The notes: generated by a model from the letters alone, not told the origin. A stretch of DNA of 64,000 bases from Domibacillus antri (GCF_001936625.1 NZ_MSDU01000008.1:305099-369098), one strand, 5' to 3'. Counted from the first letter of the stretch, positions 22,388 to 31,653 are shown. Numbers and translations are program-made.

Positions 22388-23313
22388 TGTGTGCCCTCCT
22401 GTTCTAATTTCATTATTTTCACACGGCTGTACACCTGTTCCACTTCCGCTTTTGTACATAAATCATCCGAGAATGCCGTTGCACTGCCTGCTGCGACTGC
22501 CCAATGAAAGGCTTTGTGCGGTTCAAGTCCGGCTTCAATTTTCGCCATAAATGCGGCAACCATTGAATCCCCGGCTCCAACTGTATTTTTCACCGTTCCT
22601 GTTGGCGGCGAGGCAAAATAGACGGATTCTTTATTCACAAAAACAGCACCTTCCCCACCCATTGAAACAATGACATTTTCTATTCCGCCATCAATGAGCT
22701 TTTTCGCAATAAGCGCTGCTTCTTCTTTCGTATTGACATCCGTTCCAAGCAGTTCACTTAATTCATGATGATTAGGTTTTATAAAAAACGGATTGTATGG
22801 TAACAGTTCTTTTAGTGCCGCACCGCTCGTATCAACCACAACGCGGGCCCCTTTTTTTCGGGCTGTATCAATCAATGTGCCCGCATAATCCGCCGGAAGT
22901 GACGATGGTACGCTGCCGCCGATATGGAGCCAGTCGCGCTCGGTCAACTCACTTGTCACTTGCACAAGACGATTTGCCTCTTCCTCGGAAATAACGGGGG
23001 CCGGTCCATTAATCTCTGTTTCCGTGCCGGATTTTAGCTTTACATTAATGCGTGTCGTACCATTAACAGAAGTAAACCGGTGAAACACACCTTCACGATC
23101 AAGCTCACTCTTAATAAAATCACCGGTAAATCCCCCGGCAAACCCGATCGCACATGTATCGCTGCCAAGACGTTTCAGCAATCGTGAAACATTGATGCCT
23201 TTACCGCCTGCGTATAGATCTGCACTTTCTGATCGATTTAAGCCGCCCGCTTGAAAATCTTCAACGCGTACAACATAGTCGACAGCTGGATTTAACGTAC
23301 ATGTGTAAATCAT
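22384..23313 (-). CDS. fruK: 1-phosphofructokinase
   Basis: Phosphorylates fructose-1-phosphate to fructose-1,6-bisphosphate, the second step after FruA. It is a PfkB-family sugar kinase with AGGKGINVSRLLKRLG near residue 38 and the catalytic NTVGAGDSMVAAFMAKIEAG near residue 245. The 309-aa length is normal. Both gene borders (fruR-fruK and fruK-fruA) are 4-base overlaps, so the three genes form one tightly coupled operon. Confidence 0.97.
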   Translation of the reverse strand: MIYTCTLNPAVDYVVRVEDFQAGGLNRSESADLYAGGKGINVSRLLKRLGSDTCAIGFAGGFTGDFIKSELDREGVFHRFTSVNGTTRINVKLKSGTETEINGPAPVISEEEANRLVQVTSELTERDWLHIGGSVPSSLPADYAGTLIDTARKKGARVVVDTSGAALKELLPYNPFFIKPNHHELSELLGTDVNTKEEAALIAKKLIDGGIENVIVSMGGEGAVFVNKESVYFASPPTGTVKNTVGAGDSMVAAFMAKIEAGLEPHKAFHWAVAAGSATAFSDDLCTKAEVEQVYSRVKIMKLEQEGTQ

Positions 23314-24071
23314 ATTAAAGCCTCCTTGATGTCCGTTCTGTCTTCGAACATCCGTCTCGTTTTCTCTGTTATTTTTCCAGTTACTATGACCGCTTGTTCC
23401 AAATCCGCAATGTGTACAAAGGCGCTTTCCTGAAATTTTGACGCATCTGTTACAACGTATGGCTGCTGTGCGCGTTTAAGTGCTTCTCTTTTAACCGCTG
23501 CTTCTTCAGGATCCGGAGTCGTGTAGCCGGCCGCTATGTGAATCCCATTTACACCAAGAAAGGCTTTATCAAACCAGTATTGCTGCAGTCCATGAACCGC
23601 GCCGGTACCAGTTAACGCTTTGGTGGATTGTTTAAGCCGGCCGCCGGTTCCATACGCTTCGATTCCGCATTCCACCAGAAGCCTTAAATGATCAAAACCG
23701 TTTGTTACCGCGACAATATTTTTTGCTTTAATATAAGGAATCAGCGCTAATGTCGTTGTACCCGCATCTATGAAGATGCAGTCATTGTCTTCGATGAGGG
23801 ATGCAGCCAGCCGGCCGGCCGCACGCTTTTCATCTAAAAAGCGGTTCGTTTTTTCATCCATCGTCGGCTCTGTGCGTTTCCGTGATACTTTTGCCGCACC
23901 GCCGTGAACACGTCTGAGCAGCCCCGCATCTTCCAAATCGGTTAAGTCCCTGCGGATCGTTGATTCTGATGCGCCCGTCGATTCAGTCAGCTCATGAATT
24001 TTAACCACTTCTTTTTCTTTCAGAAAATTTAAAATCATCACATGGCGTTCTTCCGTCAACACAGGTTTCAT
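23310..24071 (-). CDS. fruR: DeoR-family repressor of the fructose operon
   Basis: Transcriptional regulator expected to repress fruRKA until a fructose phosphate is bound. It has an N-terminal DeoR winged helix-turn-helix (residues 5-58; RHVMILNFLKEKEVVKIHEL, ASESTIRRDLTDLE) and a C-terminal sugar-phosphate sensor domain (IFIDAGTTTLALIPYI, VTNGFDHLRLL). At 253 aa it is full length. It is the first gene of the operon and so probably autoregulated; the promoter region just upstream has phased repeats and a cre-like site. Confidence 0.92.
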   Translation of the reverse strand: MKPVLTEERHVMILNFLKEKEVVKIHELTESTGASESTIRRDLTDLEDAGLLRRVHGGAAKVSRKRTEPTMDEKTNRFLDEKRAAGRLAASLIEDNDCIFIDAGTTTLALIPYIKAKNIVAVTNGFDHLRLLVECGIEAYGTGGRLKQSTKALTGTGAVHGLQQYWFDKAFLGVNGIHIAAGYTTPDPEEAAVKREALKRAQQPYVVTDASKFQESAFVHIADLEQAVIVTGKITEKTRRMFEDRTDIKEALI

Positions 24072-24097
24072 CCCTCCTGTTCTTTTTTGTTGATTTC

Positions 24098-24126
24098 ATT
24101 ATACAACCGCTTTCATATAAAAACAA
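24098..24126 (-). promoter_or_regulatory. Sigma-A promoter of fruRKA with a cre-like site
   Basis: TTGTTT (24121-24126), 17-bp spacer, TATAAT (24098-24103). TGAAAGCGGTTGTA (24102-24115) lies between the boxes and matches 12 of 14 positions of the CcpA cre consensus TGWAANCGNTNWCA, suggesting glucose repression. Confidence 0.75.
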
Positions 24127-24170
24127 TCATTTTCAATCATTTTTTATCAAAAACAATCAAAAATCAGTCA
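24124..24170 (-). repeat. Phased TGATTG repeats upstream of the fru promoter (likely FruR operators)
   Basis: On the plus strand CAATCA occurs at 24124, 24134 and 24154, with the variant TTATCA at 24144 and CAGTCA at 24165. The spacing is 10-11 bases, one DNA turn. The repeats overlap and extend upstream of the -35 box. Assignment to FruR is inferred from position. Confidence 0.55.
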
Positions 24171-24187
24171 AATTTGCTTATTTCATC

Positions 24188-24218
24188 AAAAAAACAAGAT
24201 GACCAAGAGATCATCCTG
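24188..24218 (-). terminator. Second terminator after safA
   Basis: On the minus strand CAGGATGA pairs with TCATCTTG around an 8-base loop, followed by a U-run. It lies about 120 bases past the safA stop and insulates the fru promoter. Confidence 0.6.
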
Positions 24219-24299
24219 CTTTAGATCAAATCATATTTGAAGGATTATGCTTCTTATTGAATGCTGTTTGTTTCGCTTCTTTGTATATCCGCTGAAAAC

Positions 24300-24327
24300 G
24301 AAAGAAAAGACGCGCACGAAGCACGCC
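24300..24327 (-). terminator. Terminator directly after safA
   Basis: On the minus strand GGCGTGC pairs with GCGCGTC (two G-U pairs) around TTCGT, followed by TTTTC. Confidence 0.6.
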
Positions 24328-24335
24328 TCACCTAG

Positions 24336-24905
24336 TTATCTATGGCAATATGGGCAATGCGGCATCATGTGCGGCCATGAATAATCTTGCATTTCTATTT
24401 TCTCTTCACGCTCCATCTCCACTTCATGCATATATGGCATCATATGCGGCATTGGATAAGGCATCGGAAATGGGATAGGGTAAAAATAGCAAGGCATCGG
24501 CGGACAGGGCATCATCATTCCATGTTCTTCAGGTGACGGAGCAGGAACCGGCTGGGTCATCCAATTTTCCGGCTTGATCGGCTCCTCGATTTCTTCCATT
24601 TCCAACTCCATCACAGGTGGATACGGCGTCGGTTTTTCATGTGCAAAAGGATGTACCCTTTCCTTCTCGGGATAGATTTTTTCTTTCTCTTTAACCGGAG
24701 CTGCGTGTTCTTTTTCTTTTTTCGGAACTATTTTTTCCTTTCCTTTGTGACCGGCAGATTCAGGTATTTTAATTTTCATACCCGGAACGATCATTTCTGG
24801 ATTGGCGAGGTGCGCATTCATCTTTTTCACTTCTTCAAAACTGACCCCATACTTTTCAGAAATTGACCATAGCGTATCACCGCGCTGAACAATATGGATT
24901 TTCAT
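24336..24905 (-). CDS. safA: SafA-like spore morphogenetic protein (short form)
   Basis: Spore coat assembly protein with an N-terminal LysM domain that targets the forespore surface (residues 1-50: MKIHIVQRGDTLWSISEKYG, NPEMIVPGMKIKIPE). A Lys/Glu-rich linker (about 52-95) is followed by a Met/Pro/Tyr-rich tail (PIPFPMPYPMPHMMPYM) ending in CPYCHR. Synteny nadB-nadC-nadA-safA supports the name. The ATG at 24905 has AGGAGGG upstream. At 189 aa it is about half of B. subtilis SafA (387 aa), so the long C-terminal cross-linked region is missing or replaced. A CATACAAT octamer upstream fits sigma-E control. Confidence 0.88.
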   Translation of the reverse strand: MKIHIVQRGDTLWSISEKYGVSFEEVKKMNAHLANPEMIVPGMKIKIPESAGHKGKEKIVPKKEKEHAAPVKEKEKIYPEKERVHPFAHEKPTPYPPVMELEMEEIEEPIKPENWMTQPVPAPSPEEHGMMMPCPPMPCYFYPIPFPMPYPMPHMMPYMHEVEMEREEKIEMQDYSWPHMMPHCPYCHR

Positions 24906-24934
24906 TGTTTCCCTCCTCAATGAGCATTCAACAT

Positions 24935-24942
24935 ATTGTATG
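24935..24942 (-). promoter_or_regulatory. Sigma-E-type -10 box of safA
   Basis: CATACAAT on the minus strand, an exact match to the sigma-E -10 consensus CATACAnT, 30 bases before the safA start and just after nadA. No good -35 is seen. Confidence 0.5.
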
Positions 24943-24970
24943 CGCCCACATCGTCCATGTGCTGAAAAAT

Positions 24971-26080
24971 TCAGTCCGCCTGTGCCAGCATTCTCTCAAG
25001 AGAAAGCCGTGCCTGTGCGGCTGTTTCTTCATCTACAGTGATGATATTGCCCGTTCCTCCTTCCATAATTGTTTCCAGCGACCAGAGAAGATGCGGCAAA
25101 TCGATCCGGTTCATCGTCAGGCATGGACACATATTCGGGTTCAATGACATGATGTCTTTATCCGGATGCTGCGCGATAATGCGTTTGACGAGATTCATTT
25201 CGGTTCCAATGGCCCATGCGGAGCCTGGAGATGCCTTTTCGATTGCTTCGATAATGTACTTTGTCGAACCGTTATCATGAGACAACGCAACGACTTCACG
25301 GCGGCATTCGGGATGAACGATAATGTTCACATCCGGTCTTGTCCGTCGCAGCTCTTCAATATTTGAAACGGTAAAATTTTCGTGAACCGAGCAGTGTCCT
25401 TTCCACAAAATCACTTGGATGTTATCCAGATCCCCATCGTACTCCAGCGTGTCCGTCATTGGATTCCAGATCGCCATCTGATCAAGCGGAACGCCCATAT
25501 CAAACGCCGTATTGCGGCCGAGGTGCTGATCCGGCAAAAATAACAGGCGTTCCTTCTGTGTAAATGCCCATTTTACTATGGATCGTGCGTTTGAAGATGT
25601 CACACACGATCCGCCATTTCTTCCGGTAAACGCTTTAATGGCGGCTGTTGAATTGACATAGGTGAGCGGGATGATCGTGTTACCGAATAAACCCTGCAGA
25701 GCTGTCCAGGCGCGTTCCGTTTGGTAAATATCAGCCATATCCGCCATTGAGCAGCCCGCGCGCATATCGGGTAAATATACGGTCTGGCTGTCCATCGTCA
25801 AAATATCTGCTGTTTCTGCCATAAAATGAACACCGCAAAATACAATATGTTTTGCCGCACGGTTCGCCGCTGATACTTGTGCCAATTGCAATGAATCTCC
25901 AATTGCATCTGCAAACTGGATGACTTCATCTTTTTGATAATGGTGACCCGGAATGAAAAGGGATGTGCCAAGTTCTTTTCTTATGTCATGAACTCGCTGC
26001 TCCATTGCAGCCTCCTCCATATTCCGATATTTTTCCGGAAGTATGGCTTCTTTTGTCTTCAACAGTTCAGTCAGCCCCAT
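24971..26080 (-). CDS. nadA: Quinolinate synthase A
   Basis: [4Fe-4S] enzyme that condenses iminoaspartate and dihydroxyacetone phosphate to quinolinate for NAD synthesis. Three cluster Cys candidates are visible: [23 protein letters not shown] and [16 protein letters not shown]. The 369-aa length matches the Bacillus form. The start overlaps the end of nadC by 14 bases. Transcribed as nadB-nadC-nadA, possibly running into safA. Confidence 0.96.
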   Translation of the reverse strand: MGLTELLKTKEAILPEKYRNMEEAAMEQRVHDIRKELGTSLFIPGHHYQKDEVIQFADAIGDSLQLAQVSAANRAAKHIVFCGVHFMAETADILTMDSQTVYLPDMRAGCSMADMADIYQTERAWTALQGLFGNTIIPLTYVNSTAAIKAFTGRNGGSCVTSSNARSIVKWAFTQKERLLFLPDQHLGRNTAFDMGVPLDQMAIWNPMTDTLEYDGDLDNIQVILWKGHCSVHENFTVSNIEELRRTRPDVNIIVHPECRREVVALSHDNGSTKYIIEAIEKASPGSAWAIGTEMNLVKRIIAQHPDKDIMSLNPNMCPCLTMNRIDLPHLLWSLETIMEGGTGNIITVDEETAAQARLSLERMLAQAD

Positions 26081-26927
26081 TCAATCCAGCCCCTTTCATT
26101 TCCACGCGTGCACTAATATCGAGCGCTTTCACAGAATGAGTGAGTGCCCCAAGTGAAATCCAGCCCACGCCCGTTAACGCATATTCACGCAAGTTTTCCA
26201 GTGTAATGCCGCCTGACGCTTCCGTGGCAATGTGCGCCGGAACAAGCGGCAGCCATGCTTTTATGTCAGCCGGCGTGCAGTTATCGAACATAATCATATC
26301 CGCTCCTGCTGCCACCGCTTCTTCCAGCTGCTCTTTCGTTTCGATTTCCACTTCAATTTTCACCGTCAATCCGCAAACATTACGCGCTTGTTCCACACCG
26401 CGCGTAATGCTTCCGGCAAAAGCAATATGGTTGTCTTTCAGCATGACCGCATCATAAAGACCCGTCCTGTGATTAAACGCCCCGCCGGCTCTTACAGCAT
26501 ATTTTTCAAGCATGCGCAGCCCCGGTACCGTTTTTCTTGTATCACAAATACGTGCTCCCGTTCCTTCCACTTTTTTGACCGCCTGCGCCGCTGCGGTTGC
26601 AATCCCGGACATTCGCTGAATGACATTTAATATAACCCGTTCCCCGGCCAGCAGCCCGCGCAATGAGCCGTGAATACGGGCAATCATTTCGCCCGCTTCC
26701 ACTTTTTCACCGTCTTTTTTAAATACCGCAACCGTAACCTGCTCATCTACCAGCCGAAAACCCCTTTCAATAACAGAGCGCCCGCAAAAAACACCTTCTT
26801 CTTTGGCGGTAAATGTAAAAGACCCCCTTTCTTCTTCTGAAAAAATACTATCCCCCGACAAATCACGGTCCCCAATATCTTCAATAAAAAAAGCTGTAAG
26901 CATTTGGTCGAGCTTGATCAAATTCAT
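26067..26927 (-). CDS. nadC: Nicotinate-nucleotide pyrophosphorylase (carboxylating)
   Basis: Quinolinate phosphoribosyltransferase, which makes nicotinate mononucleotide from quinolinate and PRPP. Seen: [12 protein letters not shown] at the N-terminus, [51 protein letters not shown], and the barrel end [19 protein letters not shown]. The ATG at 26927 (286 aa) has AGGGGTGA 5-8 bases upstream; a GTG at 26936 lies inside that site. The start is 47 bases inside the 3' end of nadB. Confidence 0.95.
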   Translation of the reverse strand: MNLIKLDQMLTAFFIEDIGDRDLSGDSIFSEEERGSFTFTAKEEGVFCGRSVIERGFRLVDEQVTVAVFKKDGEKVEAGEMIARIHGSLRGLLAGERVILNVIQRMSGIATAAAQAVKKVEGTGARICDTRKTVPGLRMLEKYAVRAGGAFNHRTGLYDAVMLKDNHIAFAGSITRGVEQARNVCGLTVKIEVEIETKEQLEEAVAAGADMIMFDNCTPADIKAWLPLVPAHIATEASGGITLENLREYALTGVGWISLGALTHSVKALDISARVEMKGAGLNGAD

Positions 26928-28467
26928 TTTCTTCACCCCTCACCGACAACATTCCTTTTTCAAACGTCACCCATTTTTTTCTCCATAATGGTGCTGATTC
27001 CGGAAAATCCGCCCGGATATGAGCCCCCCGCGTCTCGGTTCTCTCTAATGCCGCCCTGGCAATTAAATACGCTGTCGTATGCATGAACAGCTTCTCCATG
27101 TCTTCAATAGACAGTCCGCTTATGTCACCATTCGCTCCTTCCATTATCCGCAAGCAGTCCGTCATTCTGGCGAGTCCTTGTTTCGTCCGAATGATTCCGG
27201 CATCCTCCATCATCCTCTTCTTCAGTTCGTCCATTTCAAAAAGCGGCGGCAGCTGAACCGGACGAGCTTGTTCGGCCGGCTGGAAATTCATCGATTTTTT
27301 TTTATAAGTTAAAATGTGTATTGCCATCCTTTTCCCAAATGCAATGCCCTCGAGAAGAGAATTGCTAGCAAGACGATTCGCTCCATGCACACCTGTACAC
27401 GCTGTTTCACCGGCCGCATACAATCGTGCAATCGAGGTTCGTCCATACGAATCCGCCTTCACCCCTCCCATTAAAAAATGGCTTCCCGGTGCAACCGGAA
27501 TCAATCCTTCTTTTAAGTCAATCCCATTTTCTAAACATAAAGCAGAAATCGTCGGAAACCTCTCCTGAAAATCATTAATCATCGATACATCAAGAAACAC
27601 GTTACGCCCCTTCTTGAGCGCTTTGTAAATTTCAAACGCGGTTATGTGCCGGGGAGCGAGATCTTCCATCGGATGAACGCCTCTCATGAGCCGCCGCCCG
27701 TTTTCATCGACAAGAACGGCACCAGCTCCCCGAACCGCTTCTGATACGAGACCTTTCGTTTCACCATTGACAAATAAAAGAGTCGGGTGAAATTGCACAA
27801 ATTCCATATCGGTTACCTCTACCCCTGCCCGGTAAGCAAGAGCAATCCCGTCACCGGTCAGTGTTTTTCTGTTTGAGGTGAACGGATACAGCGCTCCTGC
27901 CCCGCCGGTTGCAAGAATGGTGTGCTGCGCTTCATATGTATGAATCACACCGTCTGCATTTTTCGTCTTCACACCGAAACATGTTCCATTTGACACTATC
28001 AGCTCAAAGGCCATTTCTCGTTCGATAATACGAACATTATCCGGCAATGATTGAATGAAATGCTCAATCATCATTTTCCCGGTGGCATCACCGCCTGAAT
28101 GAACGATCCGATGCCTGCTGTGCGCTCCTTCTAAACAAAGTGACAATGTTCCATCCGATCGATAGTCTGCCGGAAACCCTTCTTGTAAAAGTTCTTTCAC
28201 AGCGTTTGCACCTTCTGTGATGAGCTGCTGAACGTTTGACAGAGAGTGATGATATTCCCCCGCTTCGAATGTGTCCTGCATGTGGGAATCATACGTATCG
28301 TCTGTGGACAAAACAGCCGCAATTCCACCCTGTGCATAATATGAATTGCTGTCACGAATAACCGATTTTGTGATAACAATCACATTCACTTGCACTCCTA
28401 AATGTTTGGCAGCCTGCAGCGCGGCAATTCCCGATCCGATGATAACGACCTGCGACGAAAATTTCAT
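26881..28467 (-). CDS. nadB: L-aspartate oxidase
   Basis: FAD enzyme that oxidises L-aspartate to iminoaspartate, the first step of de novo NAD synthesis. FAD-binding VIIGSGIAALQAAKHLGV is at the N-terminus, then SYYAQGGIAAVL, the succinate-dehydrogenase-like AGETACTGVHGANRLASNSLLEG, and a helical C-terminal domain. At 528 aa it is normal. It is the first gene of the nad operon and diverges from nifS, as in B. subtilis. The C-terminal tail extends past the nadC start. Confidence 0.95.
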   Translation of the reverse strand: MKFSSQVVIIGSGIAALQAAKHLGVQVNVIVITKSVIRDSNSYYAQGGIAAVLSTDDTYDSHMQDTFEAGEYHHSLSNVQQLITEGANAVKELLQEGFPADYRSDGTLSLCLEGAHSRHRIVHSGGDATGKMMIEHFIQSLPDNVRIIEREMAFELIVSNGTCFGVKTKNADGVIHTYEAQHTILATGGAGALYPFTSNRKTLTGDGIALAYRAGVEVTDMEFVQFHPTLLFVNGETKGLVSEAVRGAGAVLVDENGRRLMRGVHPMEDLAPRHITAFEIYKALKKGRNVFLDVSMINDFQERFPTISALCLENGIDLKEGLIPVAPGSHFLMGGVKADSYGRTSIARLYAAGETACTGVHGANRLASNSLLEGIAFGKRMAIHILTYKKKSMNFQPAEQARPVQLPPLFEMDELKKRMMEDAGIIRTKQGLARMTDCLRIMEGANGDISGLSIEDMEKLFMHTTAYLIARAALERTETRGAHIRADFPESAPLWRKKWVTFEKGMLSVRGEENEFDQARPNAYSFFY

Positions 28468-28481
28468 CGTTTACCCTCACT

Positions 28482-28530
28482 TTACAGTTGTCTTTACACT
28501 TATATTTACATAAAATAAACGATATGACAA
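28482..28530. promoter_or_regulatory. Divergent nadB/nifS promoters with a likely NadR operator
   Basis: For nifS (plus): TTGTCT 28488-28493, 17-bp spacer, TAAAAT 28511-28516. For nadB (minus): TTGTCA 28525-28530, 16-bp spacer, TAAATA 28503-28508. The shared TTACAGTTGTCTTTACACTT (28482-28501) covers the nifS -35 and lies just downstream of the nadB -10. It resembles the operator of the NAD repressor NadR/NiaR as I recall it, so one site could repress both directions. Confidence 0.65.
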
Positions 28531-28561
28531 GCTAAATTTACAATAGAAAGAAGTGTGAAGG

Positions 28562-29665
28562 ATGTACTTTGACTATGCTGCCACCTCACCAATGCGAAAA
28601 GAAGCACTGGCCGTTTATTTAGAAGCTGCACAGCATTTCCCGGGAAATACCTCAAGTCCTCATGATGAGGGATCAAAAGCAAATTTTCTTTTACAGCGCT
28701 GCCGCGGGAAAATCGCTCAAAAAGCCGGTGTCTGTACAGACGGCATTTATTTTACCGGCAGCGGAACGGAAGGGAATGTGCTGGCGATTTTATCGATGGC
28801 CCGCAACCGAAAAGGGAAACATATTATCACTTCCATGGCCGAGCATACATCGGTCCATTCAGCCATGACACTGCTGGAGATGGAGGGGTTTGACATAACA
28901 AGACTGCCGTTGAATGAAAAAGGCATTGTGTCCGCAGAGGATGTTCAAAAATCAATCCGGCCGGATACCGTGTTGATTTCCATTCAGCATGTTAATCCTG
29001 AAATCGGCACTATTCAGCCGGTTGAAAAAGTGGCCATCATGGCAAAGGATCACGGGGTGCTCTTTCATACAGACTGTGTCCAGTCATTTGGAAAACTGGA
29101 TGTCACCAATATTAAAGCGGACGCCATGACATTCTCTGCGCATAAAATGGGTGGACCAAAAGGATGCGGTGCGGTTTATTTATCTCCCTACACCTCTGTT
29201 ACACCTGTCTTTCCCGGCATGACACATGAAAAAGGAATAAGAGGGGGGACAGTTGATACACCCGCTGTTGCAGCATTTGCAGAAGCCGCTCAATTGTCTG
29301 TTGATTTGGAACGGCTTTCATTTTTGCGTCATCTATTGAAAAAAGAATTGGAAGGAACGATGTGCAGATGGATTGAAGCAGATGAAGCGCAGCAGTTTCC
29401 CGGCGTGATCGGCATGTGCATTCCCGGTATCGAAGGACAGCTTATTATGCTCACATTAAATGCGAAAAACATATACATTTCGACCGGAAGCGCCTGTGAT
29501 ACATCCGCCGCAGCCGGAACGAAAGCCGCACTGGCCATGGGGATGACAATGGAGGAAGCACGCCAATTTTTTCGCATTTCACTCAGCATGGAGACGACTG
29601 AAGACGAAGTGGCCGCACTGGCCGCTGCACTCTCACATGCCGCGGAGCATGCGGTTATGCTATGA
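28562..29665 (+). CDS. nifS: NifS-like cysteine desulfurase
   Basis: PLP enzyme that releases sulfur from cysteine, probably to build the [4Fe-4S] cluster of NadA encoded divergently. Landmarks: FDYAATSPMRKEAL at the N-terminus, GSGTEGNVLAIL, the PLP His in MAEHTSVHSAM, the Schiff-base Lys in TFSAHKMGGPKGCG, and the catalytic Cys loop STGSACDTSAAAGTKA. 367 aa. The B. subtilis nifS-nadB pair has the same arrangement. Confidence 0.93.
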   Translation: MYFDYAATSPMRKEALAVYLEAAQHFPGNTSSPHDEGSKANFLLQRCRGKIAQKAGVCTDGIYFTGSGTEGNVLAILSMARNRKGKHIITSMAEHTSVHSAMTLLEMEGFDITRLPLNEKGIVSAEDVQKSIRPDTVLISIQHVNPEIGTIQPVEKVAIMAKDHGVLFHTDCVQSFGKLDVTNIKADAMTFSAHKMGGPKGCGAVYLSPYTSVTPVFPGMTHEKGIRGGTVDTPAVAAFAEAAQLSVDLERLSFLRHLLKKELEGTMCRWIEADEAQQFPGVIGMCIPGIEGQLIMLTLNAKNIYISTGSACDTSAAAGTKAALAMGMTMEEARQFFRISLSMETTEDEVAALAAALSHAAEHAVML

Positions 29666-29686
29666 TACATAGTGGAGGGATTACGC

Positions 29687-30220
29687 ATGACAGAAAAAAA
29701 GAAACGGACCGGGGAAGAGCGGCGCACATTGCTTTTAGACTGGCTTCAAAATGAAAAAAGACCGCTTACCGGAAGCGAGCTTGCTGAAAAAGCCGGTGTA
29801 AGCCGGCAGGTGATCGTTGGCGACATCACATTACTGAAAGCGCGGGGCAACCCTATTATGGCGACAAGTCAGGGATACATCTATTTAGAAAAACAGACTG
29901 AAACAGCATGTGAACGAATTATTGCATGCGTTCATCCACCTGAAAAGACAGAAGAAGAGCTCCTGCTGCTTGTCGATCTTGGCGTACTCGTGAAAGACGT
30001 TAAAATTGAACATCCTGTTTACGGTGATTTGACCGCTTCCATTATGGTATCAAACCGTAAAGAAGCGCTGCGTTTTTTTGAACGTATTCATGAAACAAAC
30101 GCCGCTTATTTATCCGAATTAACAGGCGGTGTTCATTTGCATACGATTTCTGCTAAAGATGAAGAAACGCTCAATGAGGCAGAGCAGGTATTAAAAGAAG
30201 CTGGACTGCTGCTCGAGTAA
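29687..30220 (+). CDS. nadR: Transcriptional repressor of NAD biosynthesis NadR (NiaR/YrxA)
   Basis: Repressor that blocks nad genes when nicotinate is available. It has an N-terminal HTH_11-type helix-turn-helix (residues 10-60; RRTLLLDWLQ, GSELAEKAGVSRQVIVGDIT) and a C-terminal 3H domain with the conserved histidines in IACVHPPE, IEHPVYGDLT and GGVHLHTIS. The ATG at 29687 (177 aa) is preceded by GGAGG; a GTG at 29672 is inside that site. It follows nifS by 21 bases and should control the divergent promoter region through feedback. Confidence 0.93.
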   Translation: MTEKKKRTGEERRTLLLDWLQNEKRPLTGSELAEKAGVSRQVIVGDITLLKARGNPIMATSQGYIYLEKQTETACERIIACVHPPEKTEEELLLLVDLGVLVKDVKIEHPVYGDLTASIMVSNRKEALRFFERIHETNAAYLSELTGGVHLHTISAKDEETLNEAEQVLKEAGLLLE

Positions 30221-30227
30221 CCTAAAC

Positions 30228-30262
30228 AGGAAAAGACTGCCTATATTTCGGCAGTCTTTTTT
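30228..30262. terminator. Bidirectional terminator between nadR and pheA
   Basis: AAAGACTGCC pairs with GGCAGTCTTT around TATATTTC, with A-run before and T-run after. Confidence 0.9.
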
Positions 30263-31139
30263 AGACTTTATTCTTTGCTTGTCCCACTTCATATCCATAA
30301 TAGCTTCCAAGGACCTGTACTTTACAGCCGAGTGCTTCCATTTCAGCAAAAGCACCGGGCACGAGCACATCATCAATGCGCTGTGCGACATCAATAATGA
30401 AAAAGTAGTTGCCAAGACCCGTTTTTAACGGACGCGATTCAATTTTCGCGAGATTCAAATTACGCCAGGCGAACGTCGCCAGCACCTGATGAAGCGTACC
30501 TGGACGATCCGTTGGGAGCGTAACGACAATCGTCGTTTTCCCGCCCGTTTTTGGTAAAGGAAATGTTAATTCTTCGTGCGTTTTCGACAGAACAAGAAAA
30601 CGTGTATGATTGAAATTGTAATCATGAATGTCTGCCTGCGCCATGAACAATCCGTATTCTTCAGCAGACAATGAATTCGCAATAGCTGCTATACACTGTT
30701 CCGGATGCTCGCTTACATATTTCGCTGCTGCAGCTGTAGAAGTCATTTGCTGGTACGGAACACCATAAAATTCGCGGTTCAAAAATTTATGACATTGTGC
30801 AATCGCATGCGGATGCGACAGCACACGTCCTGCGTCTTTCCAGTGATCCGCATGATCCGGATGCACGAGCAAATGCTGTTGAATCGGTGCGGTTAGTTCA
30901 CCGACAATGGTCAAATCGGCTTCATGGAAAAGGTGATCGATCGTCATATTGACTGTGCCTTCCAGCGCATTTTCAATAGGCACAACAGCTAGATCCGCCC
31001 TTCCATCCAGCACAAAATCCATACATTCCGGGATTGTTACACAAGGAATACGTTCATCGTCCGGAAACGCATCCGACACAGCGATATCAGTAAACGTCGC
31101 TGCAGGTCCTAAAAAAGCAATTTTTCTCAAGCCATTCAC
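30261..31139 (-). CDS. pheA: Prephenate dehydratase
   Basis: Converts prephenate to phenylpyruvate in phenylalanine synthesis. The two-lobed PDT domain is at residues 1-180 (AFLGPAATFTDIAV, VVPIENALEGTVNMTIDHL and the catalytic NHTRFLVLSK). A regulatory ACT domain follows, with the feedback motif IESRPLKTGLGNYFFIID. The 292-aa protein is monofunctional, with no chorismate mutase. It is last in the spo0B-obg-pheB-pheA order found in B. subtilis. Confidence 0.96.
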   Translation of the reverse strand: MNGLRKIAFLGPAATFTDIAVSDAFPDDERIPCVTIPECMDFVLDGRADLAVVPIENALEGTVNMTIDHLFHEADLTIVGELTAPIQQHLLVHPDHADHWKDAGRVLSHPHAIAQCHKFLNREFYGVPYQQMTSTAAAAKYVSEHPEQCIAAIANSLSAEEYGLFMAQADIHDYNFNHTRFLVLSKTHEELTFPLPKTGGKTTIVVTLPTDRPGTLHQVLATFAWRNLNLAKIESRPLKTGLGNYFFIIDVAQRIDDVLVPGAFAEMEALGCKVQVLGSYYGYEVGQAKNKV

Positions 31140-31160
31140 TCCAGTCTCTATTGAAACAAA

Positions 31161-31622
31161 TTAAGCACCCGATCCGAGCACTTCCACTGTATCAACAAAT
31201 TCAAGCTTTTTCAGCCGGGCTAACAGTTCATCCAGCCCCAATTTCATATCCGTTACATTTAAAGAAAGCGTTACGTTCGCGCGGCCCTGCAGCGGAATCG
31301 TCTGATGGATCGTCAGTACGTTTCCTCCGCAGCCGGCCACAACAGCAAGCAGTTCAGACAGGGTGCCGGACCGGTCTTCCAGATGAAAAAACAGCGTAAT
31401 GATCCGTTCTTTGACAATTGTATGAAAAGGAAATACAGTATCGCGATATTTGTAAAAAGCACTCCGGCTCAAATCAACTTTTTGCACCGCTTCCCACACT
31501 GAATCCGCTTTTTTACGCTCAATTAATTCTTTTGCATCAAGCGTTTTCTTCATTGCTTCCGGAAGCACGTCTTCGCGCACAAGGTAAAATTTTTCATTTT
31601 GTTCTTTCTTTCCCACGTCCAT
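31161..31622 (-). CDS. pheB: PheB, ACT-domain protein (UPF0735)
   Basis: A 153-residue protein with a short N-terminal helical region ([23 protein letters not shown]) and a C-terminal ACT domain ([33 protein letters not shown]). Always found between obg and pheA in Bacillus; it probably senses an amino acid, but the exact role is not established. The start could be ATG 31622 or GTG 31616, since GGGGGA lies directly before the ATG. Confidence 0.88.
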   Translation of the reverse strand: MDVGKKEQNEKFYLVREDVLPEAMKKTLDAKELIERKKADSVWEAVQKVDLSRSAFYKYRDTVFPFHTIVKERIITLFFHLEDRSGTLSELLAVVAGCGGNVLTIHQTIPLQGRANVTLSLNVTDMKLGLDELLARLKKLEFVDTVEVLGSGA

Positions 31623-31653
31623 CCCCCATTTTCCAAACCGCCTGCGTCAGCCG

